From: Ophiostoma sp. CBS 140.51 | Taxonomy: Eukaryota; Ascomycota; Sordariomycetes; Ophiostomatales; Ophiostomataceae | Reading direction: 5' to 3' | NCBI GenBank assembly: GCA_029298735.1 | Contig: JANSLP010000009.1 | Span: 248,001 to 312,000, forward strand | Length of the DNA: 64,000 nucleotides | Part shown: piece after piece, positions 32,540-42,312 of the stretch | How positions within the stretch are numbered: the first letter of the stretch is position 1 | Layout of the letters: each line of letters begins with the position of its first letter | Position numbers and translations under genes: made by a program | Notes under the pieces: generated by a model | The model's database searches: none | What the model was told of the DNA's origin: nothing | What the model saw: the letters and a program-made list of their open reading frames with translations, nothing else

Positions 32540-34924
32540 TTAATCCGCCTTGATGGCGCTGTGAAGAGAGTTAGTGGATGTTCTTGATGGAAAAGGTGTA
32601 AATTGTAGAGGGGGGTTTCTTACCCATATATCCTACGCATAAACGCATAGGTGCTCAGGAAGCCGACAGTGCCCGTCAGCAGCGCGTAAACACAGCATGC
32701 AATGAAACTGTGGCTGAAGAAGAGCAGGCTGCTCACAAAGCCGGTAATGTGCAGCTTGGCAAAGTAGTACCAGATGCAGTACAAGAACACCCAAATGGCG
32801 CTGCCACCGCCCACCATAAAAGACTGCCACCACCAGTTGTAGTTCTCGGAGCACAGCTGGATGTAGACCGTGACGACAGTTACCTCGGCAATCGTCAGGA
32901 TCAAGATGGTCGACACAACCGCCAGGAAGCCAAACACGTAGTAGTAGCCGCTCTTATCCTGCCACAGCGACTGGAAGACGAAGAGGAGCTCGATAAAGAT
33001 GACGGCAAAGGGAATGAGACCGGCCAAAAGGACCGAGCGGATATCGCGAATGTACCACGCCTGGCGGGGAATCTGGCGCGGCACAGCGCTCGTCTTGGTC
33101 GGGTGCTCCCATGCGCCGACACGCACGTAACCGTACCAGGCACCTGCATAAACGAGAGGCATCTGGATACAGAGCCATAGCATCAGAATGCCGATGAGCG
33201 TTCCAAAGGGAATGGCGGTGCTCGAGGCCTGGGCCCAGACGAACAGGTTGAGCACAAACACGGCACTAAAGAGCAGGCCCGGGAACAGAATGGCCGTCAC
33301 AAGCGTATTGCGGCGCCAGTTCTGGCCGTCGAAAGTCTTGTACACGCGCGCGGAGAAGTAGCCGGAGAAGACACCGGCAAACACAAAGAGACCGACACCG
33401 AAGCTGATGAAGCCACCGCGGAAGCTAGGGTTGAGTACACCGACGGCGCTCAAGAACACGAGCCCAAAAGCCATAAAGAGGAGCTGCATACCTGAGCCGA
33501 TCAGCGGTGCAAGAAGAGAGCCGTAAGCCGGCTTCCGGAAGACATCGCCGTGCAGCAGCTTCCAGCCGGTAACGTCTTCGAGCGCCTCGTCTTCCTCGGA
33601 CAGGATGTCGGCGTCCAAAGCGCTCATATCGACACTTCCGCCAGCATCCTGGTCAAGCAGACCGCCCGAGCCAACGCCCACGCTGGAGACGGGCATCTTC
33701 TCGCTGGCAGGCGGTGTGGTGCTGCCGGCACTGGCACCAGCCGCGCCAGCAGCCCGCCGGTTGCGACGTCTGCGCGCCTTACCCTCCTCGGCTGCAGCAT
33801 CCTTGTAGCCTTTAATGTCGCTGCGGATGGTCTTGGCAAAGATCATGAGCACAATACCAGTCAGCAGGCCGCAGATGATCAGCGAGTTGATAATGGCCAG
33901 CCAGTGGATCTTGGAGCCCTCCTCCTGGTTGACAAAGTACAGGTCCCAGCGGCGGCTCCACTCAATCGAGGTGTCTTCCTGGAAATAGACCGAGTACGTG
34001 TAGGGGATGGACAGCATGGCGCCATCGTTCTCATCGACGACCTCGTTAGCCGGGTTGGGGTGGTATGACGAGTGGGCGTAGCGTTCGGGGTCTTCGGCGG
34101 TGGTGTGGTTAGGCGCAAGGTAGAGCTCAAAGTTCTGGTCAATGTTGCGCAGATTAGCCGGGCAGCCGTTCTCGAGGCGCCGGTTGCTGGGGCCAATGCT
34201 CTTGCTGTACACCTCGAAGCCGACAATGACCTTGTTGCCGCGCTCGCCGGCCCGGCCAGGGGCGTTGCGGTAGCGCAGGACAATAGTGTGGTGGTTGTTC
34301 AAAAAGTACCGCGGGCGGCCGGAGGACGAGTCGGTGAAGCCCAGCTTGAAACCGGCGGCGTAGTACTTGCGGGTCTTGTCGACAGTCACGAAGCTGGTGG
34401 CGCCGGGCAGGTTGTCGACGATCCACTCGACGACGTAGCCATCCCGGACCATCTCCTTGGCGCGGTTGAGATCCTTGCGGGAGATTTCGCGAGTACACAA
34501 ATAGCTGCACTCGTTGTTCTGGCCCATGCTAATGTCAATGTCGGAGGTCGAGATGCGGTCGCCACGGAGGACCTCGCCAATGTTAAGAGGGATGTTCTGG
34601 CCGCTGAGAAGGCCACCGATGCGGCGCTGGCCTGTCGGTGGACAAACGAAGGGGAGGTTGAAGTAGGCAAACTGCAGCTGTGTGTTGTCGGAGTAGACTT
34701 TGTTGACAAGCAGGGGGATCTGCTCCTTGTCGGCATAACTCTTTATGGACCAGCCTGGAGGTAGATGGTTAGCGACGAAGGCCGAAAACAAAAAGAGAAC
34801 AGCGAGGGCAGCACCACGTCATACCGGGAATGTAGAATGCCTCCGCGAGGCCGCTGAAGAGAAGGAAGAGCTGGAGAAACGTGGCTGCTCGCATCGAAGC
34901 CGTTTGGCGGAGTTGGGCGTACAT
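32540..34924 (-). CDS. Emp70/TM9SF nonaspanin endomembrane protein
   Basis: Three exons, 34924-34825, 34754-32624 and 32558-32540, with introns of 70 and 65 nt, give 749 aa in continuous phase. Exon 1 supplies a signal peptide and joins in phase to give the family hallmark FYIPGWSIKSY at the mature N-terminus. The lumenal domain runs to about residue 300. Nine hydrophobic segments follow, with a basic cytosolic loop (KARRRRNRRAAG) after the first. The 19-nt last exon (CTTCACAG acceptor) replaces a stop just inside intron 2 and adds AIKAD, restoring the usual nonaspanin ending, a KxD COPI-binding signal. TM9SF proteins work in Golgi/endosome sorting and adhesion. All three exons are needed for a normal product. 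Confidence 0.9.
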
Positions 34925-36627
34925 GGCGACGGTGGCTGCGGCGAACAACCCGCCAACAAAAAGGCTTTGATCAAGTGTGAGGGAGGAAGAAGCCGGACAG
35001 CTAGAAACGCGGGTTGCTGATGGCCGCGGACAATCAAGATCAGGATGGATTCGCGATGGATTTCAAAGATTCCGAGATGGGCTGAATGAATGTATAGACC
35101 GGTAATCGCGGAAACCGTCAGATGCGAGTGGAAAAAAAAGAAGAGGAGATCGAGTTCGATGTCGAGTGCTGCCGACGCGAGATGCGTTTGGTGGTTGAAG
35201 ACAAAGGTGGAGTTGTCGACAGGGCCAAGGGTTGGGTGATCGAAAGAGGATCGTAAAAGGTCTCGAAGGTGTCGTCGTGGAATGGAGCTAGATTGGCAAG
35301 CTGCGAGGGAGGACGAGAAAAAGAAAAGAAAAGAAGGAGCAATGGGGACAATACAAAACAAGTGAGCGAGCGTAATTGGCACAGAGCACCGAAGGAAAGG
35401 ACCAACAAAGCTTGGAAAGGGACACTTTGGACTTTGGCCAGCTTACAAAGGGCAGGTGCCGATGAAAAAATATGGAGATCGAAGAGGAAAGAGAGGAAGG
35501 AAGGTGTGGAGGAAGGGGGAGGATGCAATGAGATAAGGGACTAAATGCATGCCATATTTCGGGAGGAAGGAGTAAGGTACTTTACGGACCAGACGGTAAG
35601 AGCCAGGGATGATCGAAGAAGAAGAAGGGGCAGCCAGGGCCAGGCCACGAGTACGTTCGTACTCCGTGCTACGTTGTAAAAAGCGTGGGGAAGGTGTACC
35701 GTTGGAAATATGCAAATAGGTAGGAGACAGGAACAACAAGCCCGTTCCTGCGCTTTTCAACATGGCTTCCGGCCCCTGAAGAGCACTAAAAATACCATGC
35801 TGTCCGTGCTGTCCACGCTGGTCGCCCACTGATTGGAGCTGGATTAGCCTCGAACGCGGAGAGAAAGCTTGGGCGCGGGTATGACGCGTTAAGTGGTGCG
35901 CCATGTGGAATAGCGCACGACAGCTGCTGTGGCACCAAAAACCGCGAAAACACAAAAAAGGGTTCGGATGTTCAGCTTAACGAAAAGCAACGATCTCAAA
36001 ACAACAAGCTCGACAACCTGACGATAGATCCATTTGATCTATTGGATACCGTTTACCCTTTCTAACTTTCTAGTCGCACAAAAATACACGTGACAGACGG
36101 CCCATTTAGCCGGCAAGGCATAGCTCTCACGATTCTGGATTCTGCCGTGTTCCGGCATCTGGCAATCAGGGAAGAATGGGGAGGATCGAATGCCCGGGAA
36201 AAGACATGGTGACAAGGGCTGGCCCGTGTCTGTGTTGGAAAGGGTCCAAAGAGTACCCGCGAGTGTTGACGATAACACGATGCAGCACGGTCAGAATATG
36301 GTTGGAAGCGCTTAATATTACCTGAGAAACGGGCGGAGGATGTCCAAACCGGCTCTCTTATGGCGACACGTGAAAGCCGTCTCAAGCCAAGGACCAATGA
36401 AGGCACTCGTATATTGAAGCTGGTTGAATTGGGCGAAAAGGCTCTGTATTATAGTTATGCCTCATTCTGCCTTGAGATATGCACGTGACCTGGTCAACCT
36501 TGCCGATAACCTTCAGTTACCATGCATGACGCCTTCAGCCTTGGCCATAGAACACATTGATTTCCCTTTCAACAAGGTTGGTCTCAAACAACAAAAGGGA
36601 AAAAGAAGTACGAAAACACCTGCGACG
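34925..36627. other. Divergent promoter region, Emp70 gene and BTB gene
   Basis: The left ~600 bases are CT-rich on -, fitting a leader of the Emp70 gene. No coding sequence is recognised. The frame upstream of the BTB start (from 36424) is open but shows nothing BTB-like. Confidence 0.45.
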
Positions 36628-37607
36628 ATGGCCAGCAATTCTGCGCCCGCGTACAATGTCACTACAGAGGCGCTTCGTGATATAGCAGCCAAGTTTTCAA
36701 GCTATGCAGCCGTCGACGCCTTCACTGACTCAACAAAGACGTAAGTAGATAGGAGATCTGGCTTCCAAGGGTGATGTAGATTGCTGACAAAACTGACATG
36801 GACGGCCTCTTTTAGACTGTATGAAAGCAAAGAGTATTCCGACTTTGTGCTCACATGTAGAGGTCGTCTCTACAGACTACACAAATCAATCGTGTGCCCC
36901 CGGTCTCCCGTATTTGCTGCCATGCTAAGAAGCCCTCTCCAGGTATTGCTTCCAACACTTGATTACAGAAAACATTCTTTGGATGTACTTACTGACGCTG
37001 CTTGCAGGAAGGACAGAATAACACAATTAACCTACCAGACGACGACGTCCTGGCTGTTCACTGCGTGGTCCGATACTTTTATTTTCTCACCTATGATCCA
37101 GACGACCAAATGGACGCGGATGGTTTTGAATACCATGAAGCCTCTGACTCTGCAACACCTTCGAATGTGGCGGATTCGGATAAGCTGAAAGAATCAAACG
37201 AATCGAAACCTACCGCAACCTTCGGCAGAGCGCCCATATTGCAGCCACACCACGCACTCGAACTGCACGCCCATGTCTATGTTCTTGCCGACCGTTATGA
37301 CGTCGCCGCACTCAAGAAATCCGCTCTCGGGAAATTTAAAAAGGCTTTGAGGTCGCATTGGGATGCCGATGGCTTCGTGGCTGCCGCACATATTGCCTAT
37401 GAGTGGACATCTGAGGTGGACACGGGGCTACGGGAAAGTGTGCTGGATGCCGCCTTTAAACACCGGCTGAAGCTGCTCAACGACCCTCACTTAAGAGAAG
37501 ACTTGCAGGGCTCGGGTAGTCTCATGTATGATCTTGTCAAACGGATGATTGCGCCCACCAGCCTTCAGTTGATGAGATGTGATTCTTGCAGCAAGCTGTT
37601 CTCTTGA
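36628..37607 (+). CDS. BTB/POZ domain protein
   Basis: Three exons, 36628-36740, 36816-36942 and 37008-37607, with introns of 75 and 65 nt, give 279 aa. The splice signals are GTAAGT...TTTAG and GTATTG...TTGCAG. The BTB fold starts near residue 40: LYESKEYSDFVLTCRGRLYRLHKSIVCPRSPVFAAML, here split into its two recognisable halves around LHKSIVC. NTINLPDDDVLAVHCVVRYFY and LHAHVYVLADRYDVAALKKSALGKF follow. This is the usual layout of the many fungal BTB-only proteins, which can act as Cullin-3 adaptors or dimerisation modules; the partner is unknown. A cysteine-containing tail (RCDSCSKLF) ends the protein. A broken paralogue with the same intron positions lies immediately downstream. Confidence 0.85.
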
Positions 37608-37949
37608 CTTGATTTTCAAAGCCAATGGTGTAAACAAAATTAGCAAACAAACTGAACAGGTAACATCAACATGGAAAAGTCTTTTACGTTCGGAATATAT
37701 GGTGATGCTTGCATTGATTGTGATCACGTGGTCGTACTTACCAACGTTTTAGGTCAACTGCATCTAACGGTGAATTAGCCCCTTTCTCCTTCCCCTCCTC
37801 TTTGTCCGCATGATCACGATCAGATGTAAACAACACCTCGACTACGTCAGCTACCGACACCGACACCGATTTGCACCTAAACACACGCGAAAAGGGCGCA
37901 TAGCTTTCACGAAACCGCATCGTCACCAATCACAAGTCCCGAGGCTACC
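37608..37949. other. Spacer between the BTB gene and its broken paralogue
   Basis: 342 bases with no gene; presumably the 3' flank of the intact copy and the former promoter of the second copy. Confidence 0.5.
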
Positions 37950-38816
37950 ATGGCTGGCAGCTACGACGCAAAACGGCCCGCTTCAGACAGCATAGAGGCT
38001 GATACGTCATGTTCGGAATCGTTTCTGGAGTCTATCAAAAGGTAGTCTTCTACAGTGATCTTTTAGCCTATTCCAAGTGCACTTCAAAAGCTAACCAGCG
38101 ATTGTCTTCTACAGCCTGCACGGAGATGAGAAATACTCTGACTTTTCCAGCATATGCGATGGCCGTATATATCATTTGCACAAAGTGATTGTGTGACCCC
38201 GGGCTCCTGTTTTTTAAGGCTATGCTCGGTAGCTCTCTCTAGGTATGTACTGCATATTCGAGTAACCTCGCCTTACTATTATTTGCATTTGCCGACAGCT
38301 TCGTTTTGCAGGAGGAACAAACCAGTACGATTGATCTTGCAGAAGACAATATTTTCGCCGTTCACTGTATGGTTCAGTACTTTTACGTTCACAACTATGA
38401 TGCTGAGAACGAAAGCGAGGGCCACACACTGAGAAACGGAGCCGGTGCGGGTCGGACACCGAAGAACAAAGGGTCTAGAGCCAGCACGGGGACTACGTCG
38501 GTTAATCCTCTGCCTCTCGCCTACCATCCCATAAGACTCCACGCCGAGATTTATGTTCTTGCTGATCGTTATGACATCGTCGAGTTAAAAAAAACTTGCA
38601 CTAGACAAATTTGACATTGTATGGGGGCAGGGTTGGGATGCAGAGGCGATGATTTCAGCAGCACGGCTGGCCTACGAATGGACCAAGGAAACTGACAAGG
38701 GCCTGCGGACGAGTGTGGTCGTTGCGACGAATGGGCATCACGACTTGGTATTCCGGGACGGAAGCATGAGAGACGAGCTTCAGATGATGGGATGCTGCTT
38801 CTATCGCTGGTTATGA
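37950..38816 (+). pseudogene. Broken tandem paralogue of the BTB gene
   Basis: The three-exon plan of the upstream gene is kept: 37950-38041, 38115-38242 and 38312-38816, with intron phases 2 and 0 at matching places. Matching segments include EKYSDF, GRIYHLHKVIV, STIDLAEDNIFAVHCMVQYFY and LHAEIYVLADRYDIVELKK. Four lesions are seen. A TGA at 38194-38196 stands where the intact copy has TGC (Cys). An extra T in the run 38210-38215 shifts the frame. TAG ends exon 2 where the paralogue has CAG. An extra A in the eight-A run 38587-38594 shifts the frame again; beyond it the matching frame continues (ISAARLAYEWTKETDKGLR) to a TGA at 38814. Two lesions are substitutions, so homopolymer sequencing error alone cannot explain them. 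Confidence 0.82.
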
Positions 38817-40018
38817 GCCCGATGAAGAACATTGAAGAAATCGAAAAGGAGCGTCTTAACATGGTGGCAGTCTATGTATGGGCAGTCGGTTTCTTGCTTC
38901 TGTTATAGGATGGCCAGTGGCCCTGCTCAACGTGTACCTCATTCGTATAAATAGAAACCACGATGCTTCTCAAAATAAACAAAGATGAAACTCAACTATC
39001 CGGAGCCGGAGGTAAAATGGCCGTTTCAATGTGACTTTGCAACATAGTTCCCCGTAGACAAGCTGTTAGTTTGTCCATGTCGATCGACCTCGGGACAGCC
39101 GAGCTTCGAGAGAGCCTTTTATCGTGCCGGGTTCAGCCTCGCGATTTAAAGCGGCCAAGGTCAGCCCCAGAGAAAGGGAAACAGAGAAATGCAGCTGCCT
39201 GGCGGCTCTAAAAGCCAGTTGGCGGCGGGATGGAGAGGATGGGATGGGCAGGCTAAAACGGCGCTGGCTATTCCATTCTGGGCGGAATGCCGCGAGTGAA
39301 AGAGAGCAAAAGAGAGTGGGAGCCGCTGTCCTTCGCAGCCAAGACTTGTCCCAAGAAATACGGGTGCCTAGTTCGATGGAGTCGCTTTAGAGTTTTTGCA
39401 TGGGCGATTTGCGTCGTTAGCTTGCGCGGCAACACTGGCCTCCCTCCCCAATGGCGTATTGGATACGCTGGAAATGGAGGGTGATATGACGCTCGAAACA
39501 CGACCTGGAGGGCCTTGAAAGAGGGACTCGAGGGAGTTTGGGTGGGAGTTTGTTTGGTCGGGGACCACAGGGAGGGAGGCAGCAAGCAAAATGCAGCAAA
39601 ATAAGGGTGGTCAGGGTCGGTGGCCAGCGAACTGCGCCTCGTCTCCAGTGGGGTTGAATCGGGGACAGCTATCTCGGGTCGTTCTTGCAAGTCCATTCTC
39701 CGTACTTTGTACATAACGTGAGCAAGCTCTATTTTTTAATGTTTTATTTTTTGGGTCTGTTGTTGTCGTTTATCTTTTGTCACGAGATAGGTGCCTCCTT
39801 CCTTAAACAAAAAACAACAATCGCAAAGGGAAAGAACGAACGTGAGCAGAGTAACTTCAGGGAAGGAACCTAGAACCGAAACGGCAGCAACGACACAGGG
39901 CACTATTGCACAAAACCGCCAAGTGCCCCTCACCTAAGCAGCCCAGTTCCTTCTAATCGTCTCTCTCCTTTCTTTCCATCTTTCTACTCTCACACTTATA
40001 CACAATATAACATCAACA
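38817..40018. other. Intergenic region, no gene recognised
   Basis: Holds the promoter and CT-rich, CA-ending leader of the gene at 40019. No other coding feature seen. Confidence 0.45.
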
Positions 40019-41185
40019 ATGGCATCACCAAGGTCTACTAGCACCGAAAAGGGCCGGCTTGCCGAGCACTACAACGGCCTGGCGGTCGTCACCCCGACCG
40101 AAGACCACAGCGAGGAACTGATTGGTGTGGAGAGCGACACAGACGAAGAGACAGCAGCGACGCGAGCAGGACCGTCTTCCTCTTCCGCTGCACATTCATC
40201 AGGACCAGTCGACCATGCGCCGCCATTATACTCGGGGCCGGCATCGCCTGCACACGAAGCGGCCCTGCAACGACAAGATGGCAGTGCTGCTGCTGCCGCC
40301 GTCGCCGCCGCCCAAAAGCGCCCCTTTCAACGATACCCGGGCCTACCCTACGTCGACTACCGTATTTACTCACCGCCCCTATTCACCTTATCTCCCGACA
40401 AGACGGCCCTCAAGTCGTCTGCGCCCTACCTGTCGGCCACCGCCTCGGCCCTCGCCAATCTGATCCGCGAACAAGCCACCGTTCCGCCAAAGCCCCTGAT
40501 CCACATTCAGGGCACCCGTGGCAACAAGGTAGACTTCTCCGTCAAGGCCAACCTTATGCACCTGCTGCTGTCCGAAGACCCGCGGCGGCGCATGAACTAC
40601 GTGCGGTGTGTTGGCCGCGGCGAGCTGGCTCTACGGGGTGGCAACTCCAACAAGCCGTCCGCCCTTCCCGAGGTTGAGAGCAGCGACGCCGGCAGCGCCA
40701 TTGATGCGTGGTGCCGGCGGTTCGTCGAGGACCAGGCGTCGGTCAAGTCGTTTGTCTTTGAACGCCAGGTCGCCAACATGGATATCGGCTGGCTCGAGGG
40801 CCAGATCCGCAGCCTCGTAGCCACAACGGGCTACAAGGGCGTTGTGACTGTGACGTTCCCCGTGACTCACGCTCGCGTGGTTGTCCAGAACCCCGACAAG
40901 GTCAACAAGTTCTTTACCTCTGTCGCGACCCTCTTCACCGGCAAGAGCACCTACGAGGTCGTCAAGGCTGTCTGGCCGTTTGCAACCCACAAGAGCGGCG
41001 ATCCCGCTCGCAAGTTTGCCGTCCAGAGCGAAGAGATGTGGTGGAAGGAGTGGCGCGATCCCATCCGCTATGCCGTCAGCACGAAGCGCTCTGGCTGGGT
41101 AACCAACGAGGACAAGCTGGAGGCGCTGATGGAGGGCGTCGGTCGCGGCATTACTGTCATTGACTGGGGCAGCGAGTACAGTTGA
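40019..41185 (+). CDS. Conserved-looking protein of unknown function
   Basis: Single exon, 388 aa. I do not recognise the family. Residues 1-105 are Ser/Ala/Glu-rich and probably disordered, including a run of alanines near 90. From about residue 108 the protein looks globular (YPGLPYVDYRIYSPPLFTLS), continues through IHIQGTRGNKVDFSVKANLMHLL and MNYVRCVGRGELALRGG, and ends with MWWKEWRDPIRYAVSTKR and GVGRGITVIDWGSEYS. No signal peptide, membrane helix or catalytic motif is evident. The coding composition (GC-rich third positions), the CA-rich leader and an ATG directly after ATCAACA support a real gene. It may be a lineage-restricted fungal family. Confidence 0.75.
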   Translation: MASPRSTSTEKGRLAEHYNGLAVVTPTEDHSEELIGVESDTDEETAATRAGPSSSSAAHSSGPVDHAPPLYSGPASPAHEAALQRQDGSAAAAAVAAAQKRPFQRYPGLPYVDYRIYSPPLFTLSPDKTALKSSAPYLSATASALANLIREQATVPPKPLIHIQGTRGNKVDFSVKANLMHLLLSEDPRRRMNYVRCVGRGELALRGGNSNKPSALPEVESSDAGSAIDAWCRRFVEDQASVKSFVFERQVANMDIGWLEGQIRSLVATTGYKGVVTVTFPVTHARVVVQNPDKVNKFFTSVATLFTGKSTYEVVKAVWPFATHKSGDPARKFAVQSEEMWWKEWRDPIRYAVSTKRSGWVTNEDKLEALMEGVGRGITVIDWGSEYS

Positions 41186-42312
41186 AGATTCGGCCTCAAC
41201 TTGCTTAACATTGCTTTTATCTCATCTCTGCTTTTTTCAGTCAGTCCTGGGCAACTTACAACTAATATTTGGATTTTGGCCTTTTGATTTTGGATGCCTT
41301 TATGTTTTTCATCGGCACGATTGGGAAAGAATTGGATATCGCGGCATATCGCCATTCTCAGCGACGGAGTTGGTTTTTTATAATATTGGGTAATAATACA
41401 TTTTGGAATTTACACTACACATTGGATACTTTTGCTTTTGATTTTGCTTCATTTTGCTACACTTATTGTTTTACTCACCTTCCCTTGTCATTCTCGAATA
41501 ACAGCCGTTCAAGTTGTCGAGACTGAAAACGCCCATCGTTGACAACAAGGCTGCGCCATGGCGGATGCTCCACAACCTCGTGGACGGACTACAACTTTCA
41601 ACCACTCGACTCGCACGACGTCCACTTTCCTGCACTTTTTGTGCTTAGCCACCCGGTTTAATTTGTTCAGACCCTAGACCCTTGAGTCTTTGACTCACGC
41701 TCTGCCTCGTCTCGACCTTTACCATTCCTCTTTGTGAGCTAACTCGCCGTTTCAATGCAAAAACGGCTCCTTTGAGAGCTCTGCGCGAGGCTACTTGCTC
41801 CCCATGAGTCACTGTCCGGGCTCCAGATCGAAAAGAGCAAGCCACAGGAGGCCACAATCCAGCAAAACGGGCCAGAAAACACAAAACTAAATAGAACTCT
41901 GAATCCGACGCCGGTTCTAATCATTGAAGCCTTGTCTTGCAAAGACACATCTTCGGGCACTAGTGCGTCTGTGGGGAAAGCCAAACAGCTCCAGGGGTAG
42001 ACATCAGCTTGACGATTTTCAGCCCCACGATCTTGCTTTTCGTGATGTGCAGACGGCTGCGGATTTTATCTCTTTTATTCTGGGATAAGTAGGCTGGACC
42101 TGCATTTTACCATTTTGAGATCTGATAGCCAGAATCAACAAGAAGAAGAAAAGCGACAACACGACTGCATATAACCATCAGCATATCAGCAAGCGATTTT
42201 ACTTTTGCATTTGTCTTCACTTCCATTTTCGTTTCGTTTCTTGTCTTTTAACCCCCCTTATACCCACACCCTTTTATTTATTTTGTTTGTTAACGGATAT
42301 CAACAACCACTC
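41186..42312. other. Intergenic region, no gene recognised
   Basis: Two + strand genes flank it. The last ~130 bases are a CT-rich leader (tttcgtttcttgtctttt and similar). The frame at 42205-42312 is open but has no ATG. Confidence 0.45.

Noticed and set aside
38194..38217. Repeat-induced point mutation as the cause of the broken BTB copy
   Set aside because: The nonsense change here is C-to-A and the frame changes are insertions. Only the exon-2 terminal CAG-to-TAG change would fit C-to-T.
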